Assembly: GCF_020694005.1 (NCBI RefSeq)
Contig: NZ_CP073013.1
Location: forward strand, 2,490,578 to 2,554,577
Length of the DNA stretch: 64,000 nucleotides
Reading direction: 5' to 3'
From: Marinomonas profundi
GTDB lineage: Bacteria; Pseudomonadota; Gammaproteobacteria; Pseudomonadales; Marinomonadaceae
In this document: piece after piece, positions 38,840 through 49,809 of the stretch
Layout: every line of letters begins with the position of its first letter
Numbering within the stretch: position 1 is the first letter of the stretch
Program-made: the position numbers and the translations under genes
The notes under the pieces: generated by a model
What the model saw: the letters and a program-made list of their open reading frames with translations, nothing else
What the model was told of the DNA's origin: nothing
The model's database searches: none

Positions 38840-39792
38840 TGGATAAATTACTGGTCATTAGACATATTAAAGTCGAAGGAGCGAATGCCATTGCAGGTTT
38901 AACGTGGGGCTTTCCTTCTATGACGAGTTTTTTGGGTTTGACCCATGCTCTGCAAAGAAAGGTGCAAACGAAGGTGTCGGAAAGACTGGCCCTAAATGGT
39001 TGTGCGGTGATTTGCCATTCCAGCCAAGTGCAATCTCATAGCAATAACATGAGTCGTGAAAATTATTTCGCATTAACTCGTAACCCATTAACAAAAGACG
39101 GTAGCACCGCGCCCTTCAATGAAGAAGGCAAAATGCGTATGGATATATCGCTCTTGATTAAATTGTACGGCCCAACGCCTCCTGAGATAGAAGATACGCT
39201 TGTCGAGTTCATTGAAGAGGCTTTATTGGCTTCAAGAGTGGCAGGGGGCGCAGTGCTGAGCATCGATGAAATTGAACTCATAACGGATATCGGTGCCATT
39301 AATCGAGAGCGATCTACTCGAAAATCTTTCCTGCGCAAGCTGCTTCCTGGATTCGCTTTAATCAGTCGCGACGATGTGCTGCAAGACCATATTCAGAAAA
39401 GTCAAAAAGCGCCTTTGGATGCGTTTTTAGATTTTAGCATTCGTAAAATGTCATCCAAAGGAAAAGGTGACAAAGCGGAATGGACCACGAATCGTCTTGA
39501 ATACACCGGATGGCTCAAGCCCATTATGGTGGGCTATCAAGGAATATCCGATGTGTACGAAGCAGGCCAAGTGGAACATGTGCGAGATCGTTCTTGCCCA
39601 GTGCAATTTGTGGAATCCATTTACTCACTAGGTCAATGGATCAGCCCACATAGAATAGACGATTTGAAACATCTTTTTTGGCATCAAGAATACCAAGCAA
39701 GCAACGCACTTTACCTTTGTAAAAACGACTACCAACCCGATACCCCGATTTTATTAAACGACGAAACAAATCAAACCATTGAGGAGAAATAG
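38839..39792 (+). CDS. csy2: Csy2 (Cas5f)
   Basis: Csy2 binds the 5' handle of the crRNA together with Csy1. The 317-residue product starts [20 protein letters not shown] and carries the family segment [18 protein letters not shown], with the glycine-rich [20 protein letters not shown] region following. ATG 38839 overlaps the csy1 stop by one base, so translation is coupled. csy3 starts 1 bp after its stop. Assignment is firm from sequence and order. Confidence 0.95.
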   Translation: MDKLLVIRHIKVEGANAIAGLTWGFPSMTSFLGLTHALQRKVQTKVSERLALNGCAVICHSSQVQSHSNNMSRENYFALTRNPLTKDGSTAPFNEEGKMRMDISLLIKLYGPTPPEIEDTLVEFIEEALLASRVAGGAVLSIDEIELITDIGAINRERSTRKSFLRKLLPGFALISRDDVLQDHIQKSQKAPLDAFLDFSIRKMSSKGKGDKAEWTTNRLEYTGWLKPIMVGYQGISDVYEAGQVEHVRDRSCPVQFVESIYSLGQWISPHRIDDLKHLFWHQEYQASNALYLCKNDYQPDTPILLNDETNQTIEEK

Positions 39793-39793
39793 C

Positions 39794-40798
39794 ATGGCAG
39801 CAGTAAAAACCGCATCAGTATTGGCATTCGAACGTAAACTGGCAAACTCAGATGGTTTGCTGTTCTCAGGGAACTGGGCTAAGCCTGATGGAGAATGGAA
39901 ACCGATAGCTCTGCAAGAGAAATCGGTACGCGGTACGATTTCTAACCGGCAAAAAAATGCCGTTTTGAATGATCCTGCAAAGTTAGACCAAGAAGTAAAC
40001 AAGGCTAACCTACAAACGGTCGATACCGCCGCTTTGCCGTTTGACTGTGACACATTGAAAGTTGTATACAGCTTGCGAGTATTGGGAGACCTTCCAACAC
40101 CTTCTGCATGCAATAGTCCTGATTATCAAGAAGTGTTGAGCAGCACGATTCAGTCCTACATTGAAGAGCAATCTTTTGCCGTATTGGCGCATCGTTATGC
40201 TTCCAACATCGCCAATGGCCGCTTCTTGTGGCGTAACCGTGTCGGCGCAGAAGAGATCTCTATCCGTGTGACGCAAAAGAACAAAGCAGGCAACACCATC
40301 TGGGTTTTTAATGGGTACGATTTATCACTACGTGATTTTGATTACCAAAGCGATGATTTAAAAGCCTTTGCCAATGAAATTCAAACTGGTCTGACCAGCG
40401 ATACCTTCACCTATTTTCAAATAGAAGCCTTTGTAAAATTGGGAGAAGGACAAGAAGTTTTCCCTTCACAAGAATTAGTATTAGATGGCAACTCTCGCAA
40501 GAGTAAGGTGTTGTACGATGTCGATGGAACGGCTGCTTTACACTCGCAAAAAATCGGCAATGCCATTCGCACAGTAGACACTTGGTATCAAGGCTCTGAA
40601 GAGATCGGCCCTATTTCTGCCGAACCATTTGGCTCCGTTACCAGCCGTGGTAAAGCTTATCGTAGCAATAAAGACGATTTTTATACCTTATTTGATAAAT
40701 GGATGGAAAAAGGCCAAGCGCCAGAAACAGAGCAACAGCATTACGTGATCGCAAACTTGATTCGTGGTGGTGTATTTGGCGGAAAGTCTGAGGCTTAA
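39794..40798 (+). CDS. csy3: Csy3 (Cas7f), crRNA backbone subunit
   Basis: Six Csy3 copies line the spacer part of the crRNA; their thumbs flip out every sixth base of the guide-target duplex. The 334-residue product starts [20 protein letters not shown] and includes [32 protein letters not shown] and the C-terminal [23 protein letters not shown] 39794 follows GAGGAG. A longer frame from 39779 would overlap csy2. The sixth-base rule is relevant to the mini-CRISPR guide, whose only mismatch within its matching region is at position 6. Confidence 0.96.
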   Translation: MAAVKTASVLAFERKLANSDGLLFSGNWAKPDGEWKPIALQEKSVRGTISNRQKNAVLNDPAKLDQEVNKANLQTVDTAALPFDCDTLKVVYSLRVLGDLPTPSACNSPDYQEVLSSTIQSYIEEQSFAVLAHRYASNIANGRFLWRNRVGAEEISIRVTQKNKAGNTIWVFNGYDLSLRDFDYQSDDLKAFANEIQTGLTSDTFTYFQIEAFVKLGEGQEVFPSQELVLDGNSRKSKVLYDVDGTAALHSQKIGNAIRTVDTWYQGSEEIGPISAEPFGSVTSRGKAYRSNKDDFYTLFDKWMEKGQAPETEQQHYVIANLIRGGVFGGKSEA

Positions 40799-40810
40799 AA
40801 AGGAGTGGTT

Positions 40811-41371
40811 ATGGACTACTATCTGGACATTACCATTTTGGAAGACCCTGAATTCACAAAACCTATCTTGATGAATGCTTTATTCAGCAAGCTACATCGT
40901 GCGTTAGTGGAAGTGTCTCAAAACGACATCGGCGTGAGTTTTCCAAATGCCAGCAAAAAAAGCTTAGGAGACAAACTCCGCTTGCACAGCTCAAAAGAGC
41001 GGCTGGAGCAACTTGAAGCCTTACCATGGCGACGTGGCTTAGGGGATTTCACTGTAGTAACCAAGGTAACTCAAGTGCCAAGTATTAATAAGTTTTGCTT
41101 GGTTAAGCGAGTTCATGTGCAAAGCAATGTCGAGCGATTACGTCGTAGAGCAATGAAACGTCATAGCTTCTCTTACCAAGAAGCAGTGGAACGCATCCCC
41201 AAAGAAGTTGAAAAGCAATTGGAGCTGCCTTTTGTCAGAATCAAGAGCAAATCAACAGGGGATCAACAGTTTCCATTGTTTATCCAGCAAACCCTGAGTG
41301 AAGCCAAGGAAGACACGGTGAGCTTTTCGAAATACGGATTAAGTTCTACTAGCACCTTACCTTGGTTTTGA
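40811..41371 (+). CDS. csy4: Csy4 (Cas6f), pre-crRNA endonuclease
   Basis: Csy4 cuts the repeat at the base of its hairpin and stays bound to it. The 186-residue product has the catalytic histidine in NALFSKLHRALVEV near residue 29, the RNA-binding arginine-rich helix NVERLRRRAMKRHSFS near residues 103-118, and the C-terminal FSKYGLSSTSTLPWF. ATG 40811 follows AGGAG. It must process the 200 main-type repeats, and possibly the altered terminal repeats and the two mini-CRISPR hairpins, whose stems differ at the lower-affinity loop side. It is the last cas gene; the stop touches a nested inverted repeat. Confidence 0.96.
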   Translation: MDYYLDITILEDPEFTKPILMNALFSKLHRALVEVSQNDIGVSFPNASKKSLGDKLRLHSSKERLEQLEALPWRRGLGDFTVVTKVTQVPSINKFCLVKRVHVQSNVERLRRRAMKRHSFSYQEAVERIPKEVEKQLELPFVRIKSKSTGDQQFPLFIQQTLSEAKEDTVSFSKYGLSSTSTLPWF

Positions 41372-41439
41372 CCCTTTTTTTAAACGTATCGCCAAGCTCT
41401 TATAAATAGGGGCTTGGCGTTTCTTGTTTAAAAAAGGGT
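41371..41439. terminator. Nested inverted repeat ending the csy operon
   Basis: Outer arms ACCCTTTTTTTAAAC (41371-41385) and GTTTAAAAAAGGGT (41426-41439) enclose inner arms CGCCAAGC (41390-41397) and GCTTGGCG (41412-41419), the latter followed by TTTCTTG. The inner hairpin looks like the operon terminator; the whole could form a cruciform next to the leader. Confidence 0.8.
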
Positions 41440-41500
41440 ATTTTTACTAAAAAGACATAAAGCTCTTTAACAATCAGATACTTAATGGTAATTTTCTCTA
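41440..41500 (+). promoter_or_regulatory. CRISPR leader with boxA-like and IHF-like sites
   Basis: The AT-rich leader directly precedes the first repeat. GCTCTTTAACAA at 41462-41473 matches the boxA antitermination element of rRNA leaders. AATCAGATACTTA at 41472-41484 matches the IHF consensus WATCAANNNNTTR except for one base, 17 bp from the first repeat, where IHF bends the leader for spacer integration in related systems. I could not settle the promoter hexamers. Confidence 0.65.
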
Positions 41501-44500
41501 CTTCACCGCCGAATAGGCGGCTTAGAAAGATTCCGAGATACCAAACTTTGACAGGCATTTCTTCACCGCCGAATAGGCGGCTTAGAAAACATAGGTCTTA
41601 GTGATCATTTGGTCTAGTGTCTTCACCGCCGAATAGGCGGCTTAGAAAGTGCCAGCCGCTTTCAATTCTTCTTCACTTTTCTTCACCGCCGAATAGGCGG
41701 CTTAGAAAAGCTACTAGAGAGGCAATATACTCTGCTTCTGCTTCACCGCCGAATAGGCGGCTTAGAAAAATACACACTAACGGGAAGCATATAGTGGTTC
41801 CTTCACCGCCGAATAGGCGGCTTAGAAATTCGCCTTTTACCGTCAGGTCTAGAGCGTTGACTTCACCGCCGAATAGGCGGCTTAGAAAAATCGAGTTGAT
41901 GAAGCGGAAGTCGCCACGCGCTTCACCGCCGAATAGGCGGCTTAGAAAAGCGCCAATGTAGCAGAGCCGTTATTGTAGGACTTCACCGCCGAATAGGCGG
42001 CTTAGAAAATATACCTCGAGAACACCCCAGCATTCAGGATCTTCACCGCCGAATAGGCGGCTTAGAAAAAAGCGGGTAAGGGGGTTGAGAATCAAAACGA
42101 CTTCACCGCCGAATAGGCGGCTTAGAAAGCAGTGGTTGCAAGAACTTGACCAGCATCATCCTTCACCGCCGAATAGGCGGCTTAGAAACACTTTCTCAGC
42201 CAGTACGCGAGCGTGGATGTCTTCACCGCCGAATAGGCGGCTTAGAAAAACTTGAATGTCTAGCGCGCCCACTTTCTCAGCTTCACCGCCGAATAGGCGG
42301 CTTAGAAAGCTTGAGCGTAATGTGTTTATTCCTTCGTGGCCTTCACCGCCGAATAGGCGGCTTAGAAATATCGTACCGCTAGTGTTACTTGCGGGCAGCT
42401 CTTCACCGCCGAATAGGCGGCTTAGAAACGCTGGCTATGTAGAGGCGCGTTTGATCGATACTTCACCGCCGAATAGGCGGCTTAGAAATAATACCTCCGC
42501 ATGGGGGAACGCTTCTAAAACTTCACCGCCGAATAGGCGGCTTAGAAATAAAGAGATTGGCAGGTTAGACTTAGATTCTTTCTTCACCGCCGAATAGGCG
42601 GCTTAGAAAACCAGTTTACAATGCTGCCCCAAGGCGCAGGTCTTCACCGCCGAATAGGCGGCTTAGAAAACTTAGCGCGTTGCTCGATAGATACGAGCCG
42701 ACTTCACCGCCGAATAGGCGGCTTAGAAAATCACAGGAATCAGCTAAGCCCGTAACACCTTCTTCACCGCCGAATAGGCGGCTTAGAAAGCGAATGATGC
42801 GCACGGCTAATTGGTTTTATTCTTCACCGCCGAATAGGCGGCTTAGAAAAAGAAAGAACACAGAAAGAGACAACGAAATCGCTTCACCGCCGAATAGGCG
42901 GCTTAGAAAAGAACCAATACCAGCAACCGTACCTTGTGGTGCTTCACCGCCGAATAGGCGGCTTAGAAATACTGCAGGTACAGACACAAGCCCATCATTA
43001 ACTTCACCGCCGAATAGGCGGCTTAGAAAAACCCCTAAACCGTTTATTCTCTCATCCATGTCTTCACCGCCGAATAGGCGGCTTAGAAATAACCCCTAAA
43101 CCGTTTATTCTCTCATCCATGCTTCACCGCCGAATAGGCGGCTTAGAAATCTGGTTAATTTAAAACCCACCGAAGTGGGTTTCTTCACCGCCGAATAGGC
43201 GGCTTAGAAATACTGCAACCCAGATAAGCCGCTCATTAACTCCTTCACCGCCGAATAGGCGGCTTAGAAAGAAAAAGGTTAGGGCGCTTCCGATTATCGC
43301 AACTTCACCGCCGAATAGGCGGCTTAGAAAAGTAATGCGGGCGGGCGTGATCTAATGAGTGTCTTCACCGCCGAATAGGCGGCTTAGAAATATGCTTTCA
43401 AAGTCCGCCACCAGTGCGGCTACTTCACCGCCGAATAGGCGGCTTAGAAATGGCAGGCGCTAAGCAGGCCATGAAGGTCGCGCTTCACCGCCGAATAGGC
43501 GGCTTAGAAATACCGTCATCTGTCTGACTTCGCTAGGGGATACTTCACCGCCGAATAGGCGGCTTAGAAAATTTCGCCGGCGCGTTTAAGGCTCATTAAA
43601 TCCTTCACCGCCGAATAGGCGGCTTAGAAAATTCGCCTGCTTGCCCACCTCAGTGCCGAGTACTTCACCGCCGAATAGGCGGCTTAGAAAGTAAACCGCT
43701 AGGCCGTACGCTTCGCGCCAGTCTTCACCGCCGAATAGGCGGCTTAGAAAAGAAGGCCGCAGAGGCAGCAGTAAAGGCAAGACTTCACCGCCGAATAGGC
43801 GGCTTAGAAAGCTGAATCGGCTATGTTGCTGAACGGCCAACTCTTCACCGCCGAATAGGCGGCTTAGAAAACGTCGTCGACGGCATAAGAAATAAACTCG
43901 GACTTCACCGCCGAATAGGCGGCTTAGAAATTAAACACTTTTTCGCCATCCCACAGGTGAGCCTTCACCGCCGAATAGGCGGCTTAGAAATAAAAGCATT
44001 CAGCCTCTCCAGTACCCACAAGCTTCACCGCCGAATAGGCGGCTTAGAAATGTGTCGGTGTTAGGGTTCCTCAATAGCCGGACTTCACCGCCGAATAGGC
44101 GGCTTAGAAATGCGTAACCATCGTATTCAACATCGTCACCGTCTTCACCGCCGAATAGGCGGCTTAGAAAACTAGACTAGCGCAAGCTGCTGCCGGCACT
44201 GGCTTCACCGCCGAATAGGCGGCTTAGAAAATGAAAACTGTTAAATATTTAAAAACCACACACTTCACCGCCGAATAGGCGGCTTAGAAAGATGTCATTG
44301 ATTGCTGTATCGTTCATGATACCTTCACCGCCGAATAGGCGGCTTAGAAAATTTAAAATCAAATCCCCACCGGTTACAAATACTTCACCGCCGAATAGGC
44401 GGCTTAGAAATGATGATGGGGAATGAGTAATGGCTAAGAAACCTTCACCGCCGAATAGGCGGCTTAGAAAATGGATTTATAGAGGTAGCGGATAGATTAG

Positions 44501-47500
44501 AGCTTCACCGCCGAATAGGCGGCTTAGAAAATAAGGCTTCCAAGTGTCCTGCGTTGTGATCTCTTCACCGCCGAATAGGCGGCTTAGAAATAAGAAATTC
44601 GACGTGTTGATCGACACCGCACCTTCACCGCCGAATAGGCGGCTTAGAAATCAGTGCCGAGTATTTGCGTAAACTTGTCAAGCTTCACCGCCGAATAGGC
44701 GGCTTAGAAAAATACGGTTTGGCACGCAGAGGCGCTAAAGTGCTTCACCGCCGAATAGGCGGCTTAGAAAAAAAGAGATCAGTAAATTAGACCTCAGTAA
44801 CTCTTCACCGCCGAATAGGCGGCTTAGAAATGTCTCTATGCCAGTTGATTAGGTTCTCTTTACTTCACCGCCGAATAGGCGGCTTAGAAATACTAGCCGA
44901 GCGGATGACCATCAATCTTGGTCTTCACCGCCGAATAGGCGGCTTAGAAACGAAAAATCTCTCTCCCCGCATCACAAATTTCCTTCACCGCCGAATAGGC
45001 GGCTTAGAAATAGACCAGTTATCGCGATTAAAAAGAATAGGGCTTCACCGCCGAATAGGCGGCTTAGAAAGCAATCAGAGGTATGGCGGTCGGACGTACG
45101 CTCTTCACCGCCGAATAGGCGGCTTAGAAAGCTACCCAACCAAGGTTCACACGATCCGCTAACTTCACCGCCGAATAGGCGGCTTAGAAAGTTGATCTTT
45201 GCCGCACCATCGGTGACTTCTACTTCACCGCCGAATAGGCGGCTTAGAAAGAGAATCGCCACAGCGTTCTTAACGAAGTAGTCTTCACCGCCGAATAGGC
45301 GGCTTAGAAAACTCAACACGTGAGGCGTTTCAGCTTCATTAACTTCACCGCCGAATAGGCGGCTTAGAAATATGCTGGTCAATCTTAATCAGGCGCAACG
45401 CGCTTCACCGCCGAATAGGCGGCTTAGAAATTGAAAGGCGTGCTGTACGAGCTAGGGAGGAACTTCACCGCCGAATAGGCGGCTTAGAAAGAAGGCACTA
45501 AAACGGGTTTAACCTTTGAAGTCTTCACCGCCGAATAGGCGGCTTAGAAAAAAAAAGAAGCGCAAATTCTCGAAGTTGCAACCTTCACCGCCGAATAGGC
45601 GGCTTAGAAAGCTTGCGATGCGGAGGCGATGCCCGTCAGCGCCTTCACCGCCGAATAGGCGGCTTAGAAAGCACACGAGTGCCGCATTAAAGGTGCGTAC
45701 ATCTTCACCGCCGAATAGGCGGCTTAGAAAGAATGCGTGGATCTTGTTTGCATGTTCGACGACTTCACCGCCGAATAGGCGGCTTAGAAAAGACCAATGG
45801 CGCCACGTAGAGAACGCCATAGCTTCACCGCCGAATAGGCGGCTTAGAAAACAACTTCATCAGTCCGGTATTTAGCGTGGATCTTCACCGCCGAATAGGC
45901 GGCTTAGAAATAGAGCAGCTTAGAAACACTCGCATCGAATTACTTCACCGCCGAATAGGCGGCTTAGAAATTGACGTACTGGGTCAGCTCAGAATAGAGG
46001 CTTCACCGCCGAATAGGCGGCTTAGAAAGTGTAAACCTTCCAGTTATGTTGAACTTCTCTCTTCACCGCCGAATAGGCGGCTTAGAAATCGGTCAGTTCG
46101 ACACCGCTCGGAATCGCCACCTTCACCGCCGAATAGGCGGCTTAGAAAGCCAGTTGGTTCGTTATTATTGATTGATGCTACTTCACCGCCGAATAGGCGG
46201 CTTAGAAATAATCAGTGGCGCAACGTAGAGAACGGCAGAGCTTCACCGCCGAATAGGCGGCTTAGAAATTTGGGGCGACTAAGTACGCACCGAATCAATG
46301 CTTCACCGCCGAATAGGCGGCTTAGAAATTATTCGGGCAGCAGAAAAAGCGAATCAGGGCCTTCACCGCCGAATAGGCGGCTTAGAAAGTCATACAACCT
46401 GAACTCACCACTAATATTCTCTTCACCGCCGAATAGGCGGCTTAGAAAATGAAGAACCTTTAAAGTGGCTCGAATCTCTGCTTCACCGCCGAATAGGCGG
46501 CTTAGAAAGCCTGTTTTTTTGTCGGCCTTGATGTCCAGCGCTTCACCGCCGAATAGGCGGCTTAGAAAATGCTAGTTCCTCCTATAGAATACCCGCCATT
46601 CTTCACCGCCGAATAGGCGGCTTAGAAAGAGAGCGGTAAACATCATCTTGCACACGCTATCTTCACCGCCGAATAGGCGGCTTAGAAATAGGCGCTGCTT
46701 TGCTATTGTCTCGCCGATGTCTTCACCGCCGAATAGGCGGCTTAGAAAAGACAAGACCTGTGGATGCGCCTATCTCCATGCTTCACCGCCGAATAGGCGG
46801 CTTAGAAATAGCCATGCCCTCCTTAAATCCGAACGTTCTACTTCACCGCCGAATAGGCGGCTTAGAAAATGTTGCCCGCTTGGTTTTCAACTCTCTTACC
46901 CTTCACCGCCGAATAGGCGGCTTAGAAACTTTAAGCCAAGTTTTGCAACTTCTTTGAGTACTTCACCGCCGAATAGGCGGCTTAGAAAGTGACGTGGTTC
47001 CTCGCGTCCTAGTAGTTTGGCTTCACCGCCGAATAGGCGGCTTAGAAACACATGATCGCTAACAATATCCCCCTCGTAGACTTCACCGCCGAATAGGCGG
47101 CTTAGAAATAAATAGTAGCACAAACCAGCCAAATAGGTATCTTCACCGCCGAATAGGCGGCTTAGAAAGTGAGCATTAAAAATTGACGGTCGCGCCTACT
47201 CTTCACCGCCGAATAGGCGGCTTAGAAACTGTTATTGCCGCTTATCTTATGTGCGACCAACTTCACCGCCGAATAGGCGGCTTAGAAAAGCTCCGCCACA
47301 AGTAATGGTAGATCGTTAAACTTCACCGCCGAATAGGCGGCTTAGAAAATCAACCTAGACATTGCTGCGGCCTGTCGATCCTTCACCGCCGAATAGGCGG
47401 CTTAGAAAGGAGGTGATCCACGATAACATGAGGCGGGTTCCTTCACCGCCGAATAGGCGGCTTAGAAAGTAGAGATTGCATTTTTCAAAACACCTGTGTC

Positions 47501-49449
47501 CTTCACCGCCGAATAGGCGGCTTAGAAACGATAAAACGACGCACCAATTCTACCCAACACCTTCACCGCCGAATAGGCGGCTTAGAAAGGGTATAGAAAT
47601 GCCAATATCTGGTTTAACTGCTTCACCGCCGAATAGGCGGCTTAGAAATCGTTAAATAGAAATTCGCTCTCTGACTCTCCCTTCACCGCCGAATAGGCGG
47701 CTTAGAAAATCAATAGAATCGCTCGGCAGTGGCGCATTCACTTCACCGCCGAATAGGCGGCTTAGAAAGTGCAAATCATGTGGTCTAAGCTTTCAAAAGT
47801 CTTCACCGCCGAATAGGCGGCTTAGAAAATTCCGCCACTTGAAACGCTTCGCTTGGGTTTCTTCACCGCCGAATAGGCGGCTTAGAAATGTGGTGGCAGC
47901 GTGTCAAGCCGTGACTATCACTTCACCGCCGAATAGGCGGCTTAGAAAATACTCACCTTACATCCAGCTCGTATCATGAACTTCACCGCCGAATAGGCGG
48001 CTTAGAAATTGACGACCTTTTAGAAGAAGCTGAGCAAGAACTTCACCGCCGAATAGGCGGCTTAGAAATTGGGCATGAATCGTATTTTATAACGATAACC
48101 CTTCACCGCCGAATAGGCGGCTTAGAAATTGGGCATGAATCGTATTTTATAACGATAACCCTTCACCGCCGAATAGGCGGCTTAGAAACTGCAAACCGTA
48201 AAGCGGAATTGATGGTAAGGCTTCACCGCCGAATAGGCGGCTTAGAAATTCGCTATTTGCATGGCCTAGCAAGTACGACTCTTCACCGCCGAATAGGCGG
48301 CTTAGAAAAAGAACTGACAGCCTTTAACACGTACCATTAACTTCACCGCCGAATAGGCGGCTTAGAAAGTTTCAATACGAGTCGCTTGCAGACTGATAGA
48401 CTTCACCGCCGAATAGGCGGCTTAGAAATGTGAGAATCTCACCAAAGGCACCGCGAGCCGCTTCACCGCCGAATAGGCGGCTTAGAAATATGAAAGGCAC
48501 AACAGCTTTAGCAAGGTTATCTTCACCGCCGAATAGGCGGCTTAGAAAACACAGAGGAAACAGGTAGTAAAGAAGAAGAACTTCACCGCCGAATAGGCGG
48601 CTTAGAAAATAAGTCACCTTTAAATCGAAAGTAATGTTTCCTTCACCGCCGAATAGGCGGCTTAGAAATTGTTTTGATTGATATTGAGCAACCCCAATTT
48701 CTTCACCGCCGAATAGGCGGCTTAGAAAATGCTGGTGCCCTATGAGCTCACATCAATATACTTCACCGCCGAATAGGCGGCTTAGAAATTACCCCGAGCC
48801 TTGCCGTTATTACTCTTCAGCTTCACCGCCGAATAGGCGGCTTAGAAATAGCAGCAATATCATTCTCATAATTACACTCTCTTCACCGCCGAATAGGCGG
48901 CTTAGAAAATTTATCGTCGTTAGTTGATACGCTTGAACCATCTTCACCGCCGAATAGGCGGCTTAGAAAGACTCAGATAGGAGGATCGAGCTTCACCTAC
49001 GCTTCACCGCCGAATAGGCGGCTTAGAAACGATCAATAGGTGTCGCGTTAATCGGTAAGAACTTCACCGCCGAATAGGCGGCTTAGAAATGTTGATATTT
49101 GAGCGCCTAAAGCCACTCCGTCTTCACCGCCGAATAGGCGGCTTAGAAAAGTGCCGCTAATAGTGCTCAAGAGTCACTTGGCTTCACCGCCGAATAGGCG
49201 GCTTAGAAAACTAAGTCTCTTAGGATTGTGGATGGTGAGTTCTTCACCGCCGAATAGGCGGCTTAGAAAAATTGCGTTGCATCTAGACGCCTTGAATATG
49301 ACTTCACCGCCGAATAGGCGGCTTAGAAACATTCGGTGTTAACCCCCTTCCAATCTCGGTTCTTCACCGCCGAATAGGCGGCTTAGAAAAGTGACTTCAA
49401 AAACTCGGCTTGGTCTTTTGGCTTCACCGCCGAATAGGCGGCTTAGAAA

Positions 49450-49809
49450 GTTGAATGAGTTGAGTGCTTTTACTACTTGTACTTCACCGCCGAATAGGCG
49501 GCTTAGAAAGAACGCTGTATCTGTTTTGTTGATTGTATGGCCTTCACCGCCGAATAGGCGGCTTAGAAATGTGGCCCCTGATTTCTTTAACTGATTTTCG
49601 TCTTCACCGCCGAATAGGCGGCTTAGAAAGTTGAATGAGTTGAGTGCTTTTACTACTTGTACTTCACCGCCGAATAGGCGGCTTAGAAAGAACGCTGTAT
49701 CTGTTTTGTTGATTGTATGGCCTTCACCGCCGAATAGGCGGCTTAGAAATGTGGCCCCTGATTTCTTTAACTGATTTTCGTCTTCACCGCCGAATAGGCG
49801 GCTTAGAAA
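49450..49809 (+). repeat. Tandem duplication of a three-spacer block
   Basis: Three consecutive spacers (starting 49450, 49510, 49570) recur unchanged at 49630, 49690 and 49750. The 180-bp unit was duplicated by recombination or slippage between repeats. Confidence 0.97.

Noticed and set aside
46509..46540. Spacer with a T run (CTGTTTTTTTGTCGG) as a terminator
   Set aside because: No stem precedes the T run.
47409..47440. Possible self-targeting of the 16S rRNA genes by the spacer starting GGAGGTGATCC
   Set aside because: Only about the first 11 bases fit the 16S 3' end, and the bases before the match in rDNA are AA, not the CC PAM. A phage ribosome site explains it better.
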